Positions 16,528 through 26,287 of a DNA stretch of 64,000 nucleotides are shown here, piece after piece. Under the pieces are notes generated by a model. The model was not told the origin of the DNA. It ran no database searches and saw nothing but the letters and a program-made list of their open reading frames with translations. The position numbers and the translations under genes were made by a program. The stretch is from NCBI RefSeq assembly GCF_000236705.1, contig NC_016599.1:682001-746000 (forward strand), in the 5' to 3' direction. Source of the stretch: Owenweeksia hongkongensis DSM 17368. Its GTDB lineage: Bacteria > Bacteroidota > Bacteroidia > Flavobacteriales > Schleiferiaceae. Each line of letters starts with the position of its first letter. Position 1 is the stretch's first letter.

Positions 16528-17793
16528 ATGTTTAACAAGATCGCTTTCTGCTCTCTCATCGTAGTCACATTCTCTGCCTGCAATTCCACTTTTATTTACA
16601 AAGATGAACCACTCACTCCAGAAACCAAATTAGATTCATCTCGAGGCTATGGAAAAGTAAACCCTGATTCATTGGCAGAGCCTTTCTCCACCAAGTCTGT
16701 TTATAATTTTAGTTCGGTACAAGGCTGGGAAGAAGGCCAAACGCCAAAGGCACCAGAGGGATTTAATGTTGAGCTTTTCGCAAAAGAATTGGATCAACCG
16801 CGATGGCTTTATGAATTACCAAACGGTGATATAGTTGTTTCAGAATCAAAAGCAGATCGTCTTAGTCTTTTTAGAGATTTGAATGGTGACGGACTGCCCG
16901 ACACTTCTTTTGTTTTTAAAGATGACTTGAACAAACCCTTCGGAATGCTCCTGATGAACAATCAGTTTTACCTGGCAAATACTGATGCGGTGCTTCGTTT
17001 TCCGTACAGTGATGGAGATATCTCATTAAAAGGCAATGGAGAGAAAATACTGGACCTACCTGCTGGTGGTTACAATAATCACTGGACGCGAAACCTTATG
17101 GCAAGTCCGGATAATTCCAAGATTTATGTTTCTGTAGGTTCGGCCAGCAATGTGGGCGAACATGGCATGGAAGTAGAAAAACGCAGGGCGGGTATTTTGG
17201 AAATAAACCCAGATGGGACAGGCGAGAAAGTTTACGCTTGGGGTTTGCGAAACCCTGTGGGAATGGATTGGAACCCTGAAAATGGAAAACTCTGGACTGC
17301 GGTAAACGAGCGCGATGCTTTGGGTGACAACCTTGTTCCAGATTATATAACTTCAGTGCAAGAAGATGGTTTTTACGGCTGGCCCTACACCTATTTTGGA
17401 AACCATATTGACCCACGCTGGGCGGATGATATGCCTAATGATTTTTCCAAAGCTATCGTTCCGGATTATGGTGTGGGTTCACACACCGCCTCTTTAGGTT
17501 TGGCTTTTTATGATAAAAGTGCCTTTCCCAAAAAATACCAAAACGGAGTTTTTATAGGCCAACATGGCTCGTGGAACCGCACCACCTTAAATGGTTACTG
17601 TGTGCTTTTCGTTCCTTTTGAAAATGGAGAGCCATCCGGCAAACCGGAATACTTTCTCACCGGCTTCATTTCTGATTTAAAAGATGAAAAAGTGTATGGT
17701 CGTCCTGTGGGAGTTTTTATTCTGAAAGATAGCTCGATGCTGGTAACGGATGATGGCGGGAATGTGATTTGGCGGGTGACTGCAAATCAATAG
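16528..17793 (+). CDS. PQQ-dependent sugar (sorbosone-type) dehydrogenase, lipoprotein
   Basis: A 421-residue lipoprotein (VTFSACNS lipobox) with a six-bladed propeller of soluble-glucose/sorbosone dehydrogenase type. Diagnostic stretches are NHWTRNLMASPDNSKIYVSVGS, YAWGLRNPVGMDWNPENGKLWTAVNERD, DGFYGWPYTYFGNHIDPR and IGQHGSWNRT. Members oxidise sugars or aldehydes with PQQ in the periplasm. Whether this organism makes PQQ cannot be seen here; related proteins exist without proven PQQ use. Confidence 0.85.
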   Translation: MFNKIAFCSLIVVTFSACNSTFIYKDEPLTPETKLDSSRGYGKVNPDSLAEPFSTKSVYNFSSVQGWEEGQTPKAPEGFNVELFAKELDQPRWLYELPNGDIVVSESKADRLSLFRDLNGDGLPDTSFVFKDDLNKPFGMLLMNNQFYLANTDAVLRFPYSDGDISLKGNGEKILDLPAGGYNNHWTRNLMASPDNSKIYVSVGSASNVGEHGMEVEKRRAGILEINPDGTGEKVYAWGLRNPVGMDWNPENGKLWTAVNERDALGDNLVPDYITSVQEDGFYGWPYTYFGNHIDPRWADDMPNDFSKAIVPDYGVGSHTASLGLAFYDKSAFPKKYQNGVFIGQHGSWNRTTLNGYCVLFVPFENGEPSGKPEYFLTGFISDLKDEKVYGRPVGVFILKDSSMLVTDDGGNVIWRVTANQ

Positions 17794-17841
17794 GCAAGTC
17801 ATTAATTTATCTTGAAGAATCCCCATCTTGCGCTCTCCTTT

Positions 17842-20775
17842 ATGAAGCCGCAAAATCCCAATACCAAAAACTTAGAAAACGCAGAAAACTACGAGCCCTA
17901 TAGCTCCGGAGAAACTTCCGTGGAAAAGCATTTGGCCAATTACCCTTCTGCCAAAAAGGAACCGGAAAGTGAAGGAAAAACCATTGTGGTTATTGGTCAG
18001 CATCGCTATTATAAGCTTTTTAGCGCCCAGCTCATTCAATGCAAATTGACAAAAGGCGCGCAGCTCAAAAACCCTTTAAATATTACCAACCCCATAGATT
18101 TTATGTGGCAGGCTGAGCGGCCTGAAGAGTTGAAATTTTATGCGGCTATTTCTAAGTTTCAGACTTTTTATGATAAATCCGAAGCCGACAAGGAAGCACT
18201 TCGATTGCTCTTTAAAAATCCTGCTCGCTATCAATTTTATGAGCATGACCATCGCATTTCTGAAAAGGTAAACATCCGCTCTGTTTCTCCGGTAAGTGTT
18301 AGCGTTCCTGCCATTGACTTTCAAATTCGCGTGGAGCGAAATGCCAAAATGTATTCAGTATTTGGCGAACTCACTATTAATGAAATGCCTTGCCTGCTTC
18401 ATGAAATAGAGGTTCGCTTGGGGCAATTCATAACTCGCGGAAGCAGCTGGTATTTGTGTGAAAACCATGAAATACTTGAAGCAATTTCATATTTCAAGAA
18501 GCATGAAAATGAATTTAAGTTAAAAGAGAAATCATTTGAAGCTTTCCAGCGCGATGTACTCTCTGAAATGGAAAATTACATTCCTGTAAACAGGACGTAC
18601 ATAAAATCCATAAGTAAAGAATTTACCCAAGAAGTTAACGCACAGCTCGCCCCGCAAAAACTGATTTACATTGCTGAAGATGGCGATTACATTTCCCTCA
18701 CTCCCGCCATGCGCTACGGCAATCAGGAAGTGGCTTTGCGTTCCAAAAAGCAACTGTATGGCTTGGATACACGAGGTGATACATACTTCATAAAAAGAGA
18801 TGATACGGCCGAAGACCAATTTTCGGCTATGCTCATGCGGCAACACCCGCATTTACCTGAGCAAATGGAAAATGAGCTTCAGTATTATTATTTACATAAA
18901 GCTCATTTTTTGGATGAAAATTGGTTTTTAAAAGCTTTTGATGAATGGCAGCAAAATGATATTCAGGTTTTAGGTTTTAATGAAATAAAAGGAAACAAAT
19001 TCAACCCCAATAAAGCCAAGGTAAATATTGAGGTAACAAGCGGTTTGAATTGGTTTAACACCAATGTGGAAGTGAAGTTTGGTAACCAAAAAGCCTCCTT
19101 AAAGCACCTGAGCAAAGCTGTAAAAAATAAAAGCCGATACGTTCAGCTGGACGATGGTACGATGGGAATAATCCCCGAAGAATGGTTGCTGAAGTTTGCC
19201 AAATATTTCAACTCAGCTAAGATTCAGGAAGAAGCTCTGATTATTCCTAAAATGAGCTTTACGGCAGTAGAAGAAATGTATGACGAGCAATTGCTCGATA
19301 GTCAGGTTTTAACCGAAATTGCAGACTACCGCTCGAAGCTGACGAACTTTAAAGAAGTTGAAACTGTGTCCGCTCCAAAGGATTTGCAAGCATCCCTCCG
19401 CTCTTATCAATTGCAAGGTTTGAGCTGGCTCAATTTTTTGGATGATTTCAATTTTGGTGGCTGCCTGGCTGATGATATGGGCTTGGGAAAAACCATTCAG
19501 GTGATTGCCTTTATACTGCACTTACGTGAAAAACGTAGCCGCAAGACACATTTTTTGGTTTTGCCCACATCCCTCATTCACAATTGGGAAATAGAGCTGG
19601 AGAAGTTTGCCTCTTCCATAAAGTATAATCTTCACCATGGGCCAAACCGCCCCAAAACCACCGACCATTTTTCCGATTATGATTTGGTGATTACCACCTA
19701 TCAAACCTTGGTTTCAGATGTTTCGTTTATCCGAGAATTTACTTTTGGCTATGTGTTTTTGGATGAATCTCAAAATATTAAAAACACAACTTCACAACGC
19801 TACAAAGCAGCGTGCTTATTGCAATCACTCAATCGACTGGTTCTAACAGGAACACCGATTGAGAACAATACTTTTGATCTATATGCGCAGCTGTCTTTTG
19901 CTTGCCCGGGATTATTAGGAACCAAAACCTTTTTTCGCCACACCTATGCCGTGCCTATTGATAAATTCAAAAAGCGGGATAGCGCCAAAGCTCTCCAGGA
20001 TACGGTAAGTCCGTTTATTTTGAGGCGAACTAAAAAGGAAGTAGCGAAGGAATTACCAGAAAAAACCGAAGTGACCATCTTCTGTGAAATGGGGCCCGAG
20101 CAGCGCAGAGTTTATGATGCTTACGAAAAGGAATTCCGCGAATATCTTTCTGCGCATGATGACGAAGAAATTGACAAAAATCCAATGCACGTATTACGTG
20201 GCATCACACGCTTACGTCAAATTTGTAATGCTCCGCAACTAGTAGGCGAAGATAAATTGAAGGGCGAAACGCCCGCCAAAATTGCAATGCTAATGGAACA
20301 GCTACGCAGCATCACCGGAAATCATAAAGTGCTGGTGTTTTCACAATTCGTCTCCATGTTGGATCTCATCCAAAATGAACTGAAAACTGAAAAAATAAAG
20401 CACGTAAGCCTGACGGGAAGCACCAAAAATCGCGGAGCTGTGGTCAAACAATTTCAGGAGAATGAAGATACCCGAGTGTTTTTGATAAGCCTAAAAGCTG
20501 GTGGCACCGGCCTCAACCTTACCGCTGCCGATTATGTTTTCTTAGTTGACCCTTGGTGGAACCCTGCTGTAGAAAATCAAGCCATTGATCGTGTGTATCG
20601 AATAGGCCAGGAAAAACACGTGATTGCCGCCCGTCTTATTTGCCCTGATACAGTTGAGGAAAAAATTCAATTGATGCAGGAAGATAAGTCGCACTTGGCG
20701 AAGAAGTTGGTTGGAGAGAGTAAGCCTTTTTTGAAAGGTATGGGTAAGGAAGCAATGTTGGGGCTGGTGAGGTAG
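17842..20775 (+). CDS. SNF2-family DNA-dependent ATPase/helicase
   Basis: About 977 residues from the ATG at 17842; an upstream TTG at 17812 adds ten residues. The C-terminal half is a complete SWI2/SNF2 motor: DDMGLGKTIQ (motif I), LPTSLIHNWEIELEKF, LDESQNIKN (motif II as DESQ), VLTGTPIENN (III), FSQFVSMLDLI, LKAGGTGLNLTAADYV and QAIDRVYRIGQ (VI). The N-terminal 500 residues are not recognised. Bacterial members remodel protein-DNA or protein-RNA polymerase complexes. Stand-alone gene, with no restriction or defence neighbours. Confidence 0.9.
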   Translation: MKPQNPNTKNLENAENYEPYSSGETSVEKHLANYPSAKKEPESEGKTIVVIGQHRYYKLFSAQLIQCKLTKGAQLKNPLNITNPIDFMWQAERPEELKFYAAISKFQTFYDKSEADKEALRLLFKNPARYQFYEHDHRISEKVNIRSVSPVSVSVPAIDFQIRVERNAKMYSVFGELTINEMPCLLHEIEVRLGQFITRGSSWYLCENHEILEAISYFKKHENEFKLKEKSFEAFQRDVLSEMENYIPVNRTYIKSISKEFTQEVNAQLAPQKLIYIAEDGDYISLTPAMRYGNQEVALRSKKQLYGLDTRGDTYFIKRDDTAEDQFSAMLMRQHPHLPEQMENELQYYYLHKAHFLDENWFLKAFDEWQQNDIQVLGFNEIKGNKFNPNKAKVNIEVTSGLNWFNTNVEVKFGNQKASLKHLSKAVKNKSRYVQLDDGTMGIIPEEWLLKFAKYFNSAKIQEEALIIPKMSFTAVEEMYDEQLLDSQVLTEIADYRSKLTNFKEVETVSAPKDLQASLRSYQLQGLSWLNFLDDFNFGGCLADDMGLGKTIQVIAFILHLREKRSRKTHFLVLPTSLIHNWEIELEKFASSIKYNLHHGPNRPKTTDHFSDYDLVITTYQTLVSDVSFIREFTFGYVFLDESQNIKNTTSQRYKAACLLQSLNRLVLTGTPIENNTFDLYAQLSFACPGLLGTKTFFRHTYAVPIDKFKKRDSAKALQDTVSPFILRRTKKEVAKELPEKTEVTIFCEMGPEQRRVYDAYEKEFREYLSAHDDEEIDKNPMHVLRGITRLRQICNAPQLVGEDKLKGETPAKIAMLMEQLRSITGNHKVLVFSQFVSMLDLIQNELKTEKIKHVSLTGSTKNRGAVVKQFQENEDTRVFLISLKAGGTGLNLTAADYVFLVDPWWNPAVENQAIDRVYRIGQEKHVIAARLICPDTVEEKIQLMQEDKSHLAKKLVGESKPFLKGMGKEAMLGLVR

Positions 20776-20979
20776 TACCACCCCTGGCCCCTCCTTTCTG
20801 GAGGGGAAATCAGATCAACTTGATTCGAAATAAAATTAAAATTTCAGGATTCAATTACATAAGAAGTCGCCACTCGTAAGTTGTGTTACTGCCAATAGGC
20901 AATCTGCTTAAATTTTTCCAGCAACTTTTAGAAAATCACAGGCCATCTCCCCTCCTTTGAGGAGGGGCTGGGGTGGTAC
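20775..20979. repeat. Pair of inverted palindromic repeats flanking 140 bp
   Basis: The unit begins GTACCACCCC at 20775 and ends with its exact complement GGGGTGGTAC at 20970-20979. Next to each end is a hairpin: CCCCTCC-TTTCT-GGAGGGG at 20788-20806 and CCCCTCC-TTTGA-GGAGGGG at 20949-20967. The two halves are inverted copies, like a REP doublet. The right half encodes the last residues of the DUF559 gene; the left half begins in the stop codon of the SNF2 gene. No transposase is present. Confidence 0.8.
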
Positions 20980-21328
20980 TAAACTCCGCGCGAATTGCCT
21001 CAAGTACCATCCCAAGCTGGGATCGAACTGACTCATTGAGCACTCGCAAAACCTTAATTCCAATACTATTCAAATAGGCATCTCGCTTAGCATCAGCAAT
21101 CTGTACAGACTCGTTTCGGTGATAACCGCCATCCACTTCTATTACGAGCTTTTCGGAAGGACAATAAAAATCGACAATGTAATTAGCAATGCTATGCTGA
21201 CGCCTGAATTTACGCCCATCGAGCTGTGAACCTTTTAAAGCTTTCCATAAACGTGCTTCTGAAATTGTGAGATTGGATCGTAAATCACGTCTATATTTCT
21301 TGAGATATTTTCGGTTGTGGAGAGGCAT
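20936..21328 (-). CDS. DUF559 (Vsr/restriction-endonuclease fold) protein
   Basis: A 130-residue protein. The N-terminal part (RKYLKKYRRDLRSNLTISEARLWKALKG) and the nuclease-like core (KFRRQHSIANYIVDFYCPSEKLVIEVDGGYH...RDAYLNSIGIKVLRV) match DUF559, which has a very-short-patch-repair-like fold with Asp/Glu acids in the D...EVDG core. The final TTPAPPQRRGDGL is read entirely from the palindromic repeat, so the C-terminus is repeat-derived and the ancestral stop is probably lost. Likely cytoplasmic DNA-acting enzyme; activity unproven. Confidence 0.85.
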   Translation of the reverse strand: MPLHNRKYLKKYRRDLRSNLTISEARLWKALKGSQLDGRKFRRQHSIANYIVDFYCPSEKLVIEVDGGYHRNESVQIADAKRDAYLNSIGIKVLRVLNESVRSQLGMVLEAIRAEFSTTPAPPQRRGDGL

Positions 21329-21426
21329 AGCTTAAAAATAAAGGATTTACTCGACTTTCAACAAATTATCCAATCCACCCTTCAACCACACACTATCATT
21401 TATATTAGCCCTCCAATTTTTATACT

Positions 21427-23556
21427 ATGTCCTCTACCCTTATTCCTATTATTTCCAAGTCGCTTGGCATCAATGCCGGACAAATTCAAAACACTATAAA
21501 CCTACTGAACGAAGGTGCTACCGTGCCTTTTATTTCGCGTTACCGCAAAGAAGCCACAGGTAGTTTAGATGAAGTTCAGATTGGTAACATTCAGGAGGAA
21601 TGGAAAAAATTGCAGGAGCTGATAAAAAGGCGTGAGTTCATTTTAGAAAGTATAAAAGGTCAAGATTTACTAACGCCTGAGTTAGAGTCTAAAATCAACA
21701 GCTGCTGGAATACAACCGAACTGGAAGACCTTTACCTTCCGTATAAGCCTAAGCGAAAAACGAAAGCTTCTGTAGCTCGTGAAAAAGGTTTAGAACCTTT
21801 GGCGGGAACACTGATGAAGCAGGAGATCACTGATGTGGAAGGCTTTGCAATGCGTTTTGTAAAAGGTGAAGTTACCGATGTGGAAGATGCCCTTTCTGGT
21901 GCTCGTGACATAATTGCCGAATGGGTAAATGAAAGAGCTTTCGCCAGAAATAAGGTTCGCCAGCTATTTAGCCGAAAGGCTGAGATAAGTGCCAAAGTGG
22001 TAAAGTCAAAAGCTGATGAGGCTGAGAAATATCGCGACTACTTTGATTTTGCGGAACCTTTGAAACGCTGCCCTAGCCACCGTATGTTGGCCATAAGACG
22101 TGCCGAAGCTGAAGGTTTGCTTCGTGTGCATATTCTCCTGGATGAGGATGAAGCTTTGGATATACTCGACAATATTTTTGTAAAAGGTAGAAACGAGGCT
22201 TCTGAACAAGTGCAGATTGCTGTGAAAGATGCCTACAAGCGACTACTTGCTCCTTCGCTGGAAACAGAATTTAAAAACAGCTCAAAGGAAAAAGCGGATG
22301 ATGAAGCGATAAAGGTTTTTGCCGAAAACCTCCGTCAGCTATTGATGGCTCCTCCCCTAGGTCCCAAGAGGGTTTTGGCTATCGACCCGGGTTTTAGGAC
22401 AGGCTGTAAAGTGGTGTGCCTGGATGAACAAGGCGGACTGCTGAGCAATGAAAACATATACCCTCACCCACCGCAATCGGAGAGCGGACAGGCAGCTGCT
22501 AAACTCAGCCGATTGATGGAGTCATATAAACTGGAAGCTATTGCTATTGGCAATGGTACTGCTGGTCGAGAAACTGAGGATTTTATTCAACGAAAAATGC
22601 ATTTGCCGAAAGGCACAGAAGTGTACGTGGTGAATGAAGCAGGGGCATCGATTTACTCAGCCAGTAAGGTGGCGCGTGAGGAATTTCCAACCTATGATGT
22701 AACGGTGCGTGGTGCGGTTTCTATTGGTCGCAGACTGATGGATCCTTTGGCCGAACTGGTAAAGATTGATCCGAAAAGTATCGGTGTGGGACAATATCAG
22801 CATGATGTGGATCAAAATAAGCTGAAGCAAAGTTTGGACAATGTGGTGGAAAGTACGGTGAACCAAGTTGGCGTAAACCTAAATACCGCCAGCAAGCATT
22901 TGCTTACTTATGTTTCGGGTCTGGGCCCAAAGTTGGCCGAAAACATAGTAAAACATCGCGATGAAAACGGAGCTTTTACTTCTCGAAAAGAATTGAAAAA
23001 AGTCGCAGGTCTTGGCCCAAAAGCTTTTGAGCAGAGTACAGGTTTTTTACGAATAGCTAACGGTGACAATCCTTTGGACAATTCTGCTGTACACCCTGAA
23101 AGCTATAGTATTGTTGAAAAAATGGCGAAAGATATGGGGCGCCAAGTAAGCTCTATGATTGGTGCTACCAAAAAGCTTGAGGAAATTGATTTATCGAAAT
23201 ACATCACAAAAGATGTTGGGCTTCCTACCCTGAAAGACATTATTTCTGAACTGGGGAAAGTAGGCCGTGACCCGCGTGGTAAAACAGAAGTTTTCTCTTT
23301 TGATCCAAACATTAGGAAAATGGAAGATCTGCGCGAAGGCATGATTTTACAAGGTTTGGTGAGTAATATTACCAAGTTTGGCGCCTTTGTGGATATAGGC
23401 GTAAAGCAAGATGGACTGGTTCATATTTCGCAGCTAGCCAACAAGTTTGTGAGTGACCCCAATGGAATAGTAAGGCTTCAGCAACAGGTTACCGTTAAGG
23501 TAACGGAAGTAGATATTCCAAGGAAAAGAATACAGCTGAGTATGAAGGATGTGTAG
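21427..23556 (+). CDS. Tex-family RNA-binding protein
   Basis: 709 residues in the classical Tex order: N-terminal helical domain, YqgF-like RNase H fold (VLAIDPGFRTGCKVVCLD), helix-hairpin-helix pair (GLGPKLAENIVKHRDENGAF and VAGLGPKAFEQ), and a C-terminal S1 domain (EGMILQGLVSNITKFGAFVDIGVKQDGLVHISQLA). Tex binds nucleic acid and influences transcription and RNA decay. Length and motifs are complete. ATG at 21427 fits the conserved N-terminus. Confidence 0.95.
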   Translation: MSSTLIPIISKSLGINAGQIQNTINLLNEGATVPFISRYRKEATGSLDEVQIGNIQEEWKKLQELIKRREFILESIKGQDLLTPELESKINSCWNTTELEDLYLPYKPKRKTKASVAREKGLEPLAGTLMKQEITDVEGFAMRFVKGEVTDVEDALSGARDIIAEWVNERAFARNKVRQLFSRKAEISAKVVKSKADEAEKYRDYFDFAEPLKRCPSHRMLAIRRAEAEGLLRVHILLDEDEALDILDNIFVKGRNEASEQVQIAVKDAYKRLLAPSLETEFKNSSKEKADDEAIKVFAENLRQLLMAPPLGPKRVLAIDPGFRTGCKVVCLDEQGGLLSNENIYPHPPQSESGQAAAKLSRLMESYKLEAIAIGNGTAGRETEDFIQRKMHLPKGTEVYVVNEAGASIYSASKVAREEFPTYDVTVRGAVSIGRRLMDPLAELVKIDPKSIGVGQYQHDVDQNKLKQSLDNVVESTVNQVGVNLNTASKHLLTYVSGLGPKLAENIVKHRDENGAFTSRKELKKVAGLGPKAFEQSTGFLRIANGDNPLDNSAVHPESYSIVEKMAKDMGRQVSSMIGATKKLEEIDLSKYITKDVGLPTLKDIISELGKVGRDPRGKTEVFSFDPNIRKMEDLREGMILQGLVSNITKFGAFVDIGVKQDGLVHISQLANKFVSDPNGIVRLQQQVTVKVTEVDIPRKRIQLSMKDV

Positions 23557-23568
23557 ATTTGTTGAAAA

Positions 23569-23616
23569 GTGGTTTTGACTTGTGGTTTTGACTTGTGATT
23601 TTGACTTGTGATTTTG
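23569..23616. repeat. 13-bp tandem repeat, about 3.7 copies
   Basis: Consecutive units GTGGTTTTGACTT, GTGGTTTTGACTT, GTGATTTTGACTT and the partial GTGATTTTG lie 12 bp after the tex stop codon. No spacers separate the units, so it is a short tandem repeat and not a CRISPR array. Confidence 0.85.
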
Positions 23617-23673
23617 CAAAGTTTTTCCAAATCAATGTGTTGCATTAAATTGCATCAACTCTAATTCGATACA

Positions 23674-25764
23674 ATGAAAAACGCCTGGTTCAACTTCTCT
23701 CTATTTCTACTTTTATCGTTAGCACTTTCACAATGTGATATAAACCAAGAAACGAACTCCTTAAAGGTTGCAGCTTCTGATCCTTTCAAAGAATCCATAG
23801 TTCCAAGCCAAAGTTTTGAGATAACTGGTAAAATGGATACCGTTTTACAAGGTTCAAACGGGACTATGATAGTCATTCCAAAAGGAGCTTTTATGGATTC
23901 CTATGGGAATACTATTATTGGCGAAATCAAGATAGAATTGGCCGAAGCACTAAGCCTTGATGAGATGATATTTTCAAATCTCACAACCCAATCCAGCGGT
24001 CAACCTCTGGAAACCGATGGCATGATCTATATAGATGCAATATCAAACGGTGAACATCTTAGGATCAATCCAAAGAATCCCATTTACATAGAAATACCAA
24101 CGAAAGAAAAGATTCCGGGAATGATGGCCTACAAGGGAATCAGGGATTCTGAGGGTAACATGAATTGGGTAGATCCTCAACCGATTGAGAACTATTTAGT
24201 CACGGTCGACATTAATCTATTAGATTTTTATCCCAATGGTTTTGAAGATGAAATTGTTAAAGGACTACCATTTAGAAAACATGACACACTAACTAAAAAC
24301 CTTTCAGATAGCCTTTATTACAGTCTGTCTGTTTATAAACTTGGAGATCTACCTGAAATAGCTGAAGAAATTATAATGAATGAACCTTACTATAACAAAC
24401 AAAGTAAGGTCGTAAATGGAAAGTATACTGAGCAATCTTACTATCAATATTACAATGCGAAAACCCAACAAGAGGAAGTTGGATTTGATACTTCTAAGGC
24501 CAAATGCTGTGGCATAGACCCGGCAATGATTAAAGTTTTAAAATCTGGTAAATACGACAGTACCCTGATCGCAACTCGTGAATTTCAAACCAGACTTCAA
24601 TCCATTTTTGAAACCTGTGAAAATGAAATATTGGAGGTTTATGTCAATAATATTGGTCTAGACCTCTATAAACTTGACAGCATGGCTGCCTATAAGTTGA
24701 GAGCTCATAAGATGGCTAAAACATTTGAAAACTATAGCCACGATAAACTCACAAATGTTAGAAATGCCAACAAGTATGTAAGGTTATTGAGAGGATATTA
24801 CGGAAAGGAACTATCAAAAACCAAAAAGGAACTAGAGAAACTTAGAAGAAAAGCCTTAAAGCAATTGGATAGAGAAAGTAAGGCCTTTGAAAAAGTCGCT
24901 GGCGATTACCGCAAACTTCTTTTCAAACGTGAAAAACACCGCATGCAGAAATATGGTTTTGAATGGGCTTCTACCGGATGGATAAACATTGATAAAGGAA
25001 CTCAACCTAAAACTTGGTTTGCTCAGCCATTAGAGGTGAAGCTTGATAGTAAAGTTGAATTTGATAGAGTGTATTGCTATGCTGTTTATACTTCAATTAA
25101 AAGCATATACAGGCTTAATACCGATGATGGTGAAACATTTTATGTAGGCAATGGTGATGATAAGGAAATGCTAATGCCTAACAATGGTTTTGGAGAACTT
25201 ATAGGCATTGGATACTTGGGTGATAAAACCTATTTCGCTAGGGAAACCTTCATTCCTGGTAAGGACATCTTTCTTAATCTGAAATGGGAAGGAAAGAACA
25301 TGAATGATATAAAAGATGAAATCAGGGAATTCGAAAAATTTGGTAAAGAAAACCGGATAAGTAAGGATTTGGAATACATGGCGATTTTCGAAAAAGAAAA
25401 ACAGCGACAGCAAAAGCTTGTAAAAGAGAAAAAATTCATAGAAACACTCCATGATATTGCTTTTCCTTGTTGTCCGATAAATCCTGACGGGAAAGTTTTA
25501 TACGAAGAAAACTGTAGTAGTTGCCATAAGATCAACCAAAAATTGATTGGACCAGCATTGCATGATGTTACTGCTAAACATGATATAGCGTGGTTATTAG
25601 CGTTTACACGGAACAATAAAAAGTTAAGAGATGAAGGTAATCTTGCAGCCCAAGCAATTTTTGAAGAATATAACGGTTCGGTAATGCCTAGGTTTGATTT
25701 GACTAATTCTGAAATTGAAGCTATCTACGACTATATCGATGAGTATAACTCGGTAAACCTCTAA
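23674..25764 (+). CDS. Large lipoprotein with C-terminal cytochrome c domain
   Basis: 696 residues. Lipobox near LSLALSQCD. Residues about 50-150 form a beta-rich domain (GTMIVIPKGAFMDSYGNTIIGEIKIELAEAL) resembling ZU5-like or carboxypeptidase-regulatory folds of Bacteroidota surface proteins. A long basic coiled-coil follows (around KTKKELEKLRRKALKQL). The final 85 residues are a monohaem cytochrome c: GKVLYEENCSSCHKIN with haem motif CSSCH and a later Met ligand in SVMPRFD. A haem-bearing envelope protein is clear; partner and reaction are unknown. Two small haem lipoproteins follow. Confidence 0.8.
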   Translation: MKNAWFNFSLFLLLSLALSQCDINQETNSLKVAASDPFKESIVPSQSFEITGKMDTVLQGSNGTMIVIPKGAFMDSYGNTIIGEIKIELAEALSLDEMIFSNLTTQSSGQPLETDGMIYIDAISNGEHLRINPKNPIYIEIPTKEKIPGMMAYKGIRDSEGNMNWVDPQPIENYLVTVDINLLDFYPNGFEDEIVKGLPFRKHDTLTKNLSDSLYYSLSVYKLGDLPEIAEEIIMNEPYYNKQSKVVNGKYTEQSYYQYYNAKTQQEEVGFDTSKAKCCGIDPAMIKVLKSGKYDSTLIATREFQTRLQSIFETCENEILEVYVNNIGLDLYKLDSMAAYKLRAHKMAKTFENYSHDKLTNVRNANKYVRLLRGYYGKELSKTKKELEKLRRKALKQLDRESKAFEKVAGDYRKLLFKREKHRMQKYGFEWASTGWINIDKGTQPKTWFAQPLEVKLDSKVEFDRVYCYAVYTSIKSIYRLNTDDGETFYVGNGDDKEMLMPNNGFGELIGIGYLGDKTYFARETFIPGKDIFLNLKWEGKNMNDIKDEIREFEKFGKENRISKDLEYMAIFEKEKQRQQKLVKEKKFIETLHDIAFPCCPINPDGKVLYEENCSSCHKINQKLIGPALHDVTAKHDIAWLLAFTRNNKKLRDEGNLAAQAIFEEYNGSVMPRFDLTNSEIEAIYDYIDEYNSVNL

Positions 25765-25828
25765 ACAGAAAAGACGTTTTCAAATTTCATAAAATATTAC
25801 CTTCAACCCTCCAAAAACCAACAAACAA

Positions 25829-26212
25829 ATGAACCGCATTTTGCCTTCTATCCAAAAGACAATTGTACTGTCAGGTATTATAGTTTTTGTGGCAGCTTGT
25901 TCACAAAAAACAGCTCCTGCTTCCAAAGTCGAAAAGCCGTATGATGGCCCAAAAGTGACATATAATGAGCATATTGCCCCACTTATGGAGCGTAGTTGTT
26001 CTCCTTGTCACTATCCATCCAAAAATGGTAGAAAGCAACCTTTTGACACGTATACCTCTGTGAAAGAAAGGCATGATGATATCCTATATCGAGTTCAGCT
26101 ACCCTCCAATAATTTTAGGCACATGCCTTACATGAATGAAAACCCAAGTCTGACTGCTGAAGAAATACAAATGTTGAAAAACTGGGCACACGGAGGTTTT
26201 TTAGAAAGTTAA
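25829..26212 (+). CDS. Small monohaem lipoprotein, copy 1
   Basis: 127 residues with lipobox VFVAACSQ. One haem motif is in IAPLMERSCSPCHYPSKNGRKQPFDTY and a candidate Met ligand in FRHMPYMNE. This layout is the short c-type cytochrome domain found in Bacteroidota and Planctomycetota envelope proteins. It is 64% or more similar by eye to the next gene, from a recent duplication, and 64 bp downstream of the large cytochrome lipoprotein. Confidence 0.82.
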   Translation: MNRILPSIQKTIVLSGIIVFVAACSQKTAPASKVEKPYDGPKVTYNEHIAPLMERSCSPCHYPSKNGRKQPFDTYTSVKERHDDILYRVQLPSNNFRHMPYMNENPSLTAEEIQMLKNWAHGGFLES

Positions 26213-26287
26213 TTGAACTATATAAGCGCAGTAGGCTTTAAGAAACTTAGAAATCCTTAGCTTCCATTTTTTACAAACTACAAAGCC

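Noticed and set aside
23569-23616. CRISPR array candidate
   Set aside because: Units are contiguous 13-mers without spacers and no cas genes are present.
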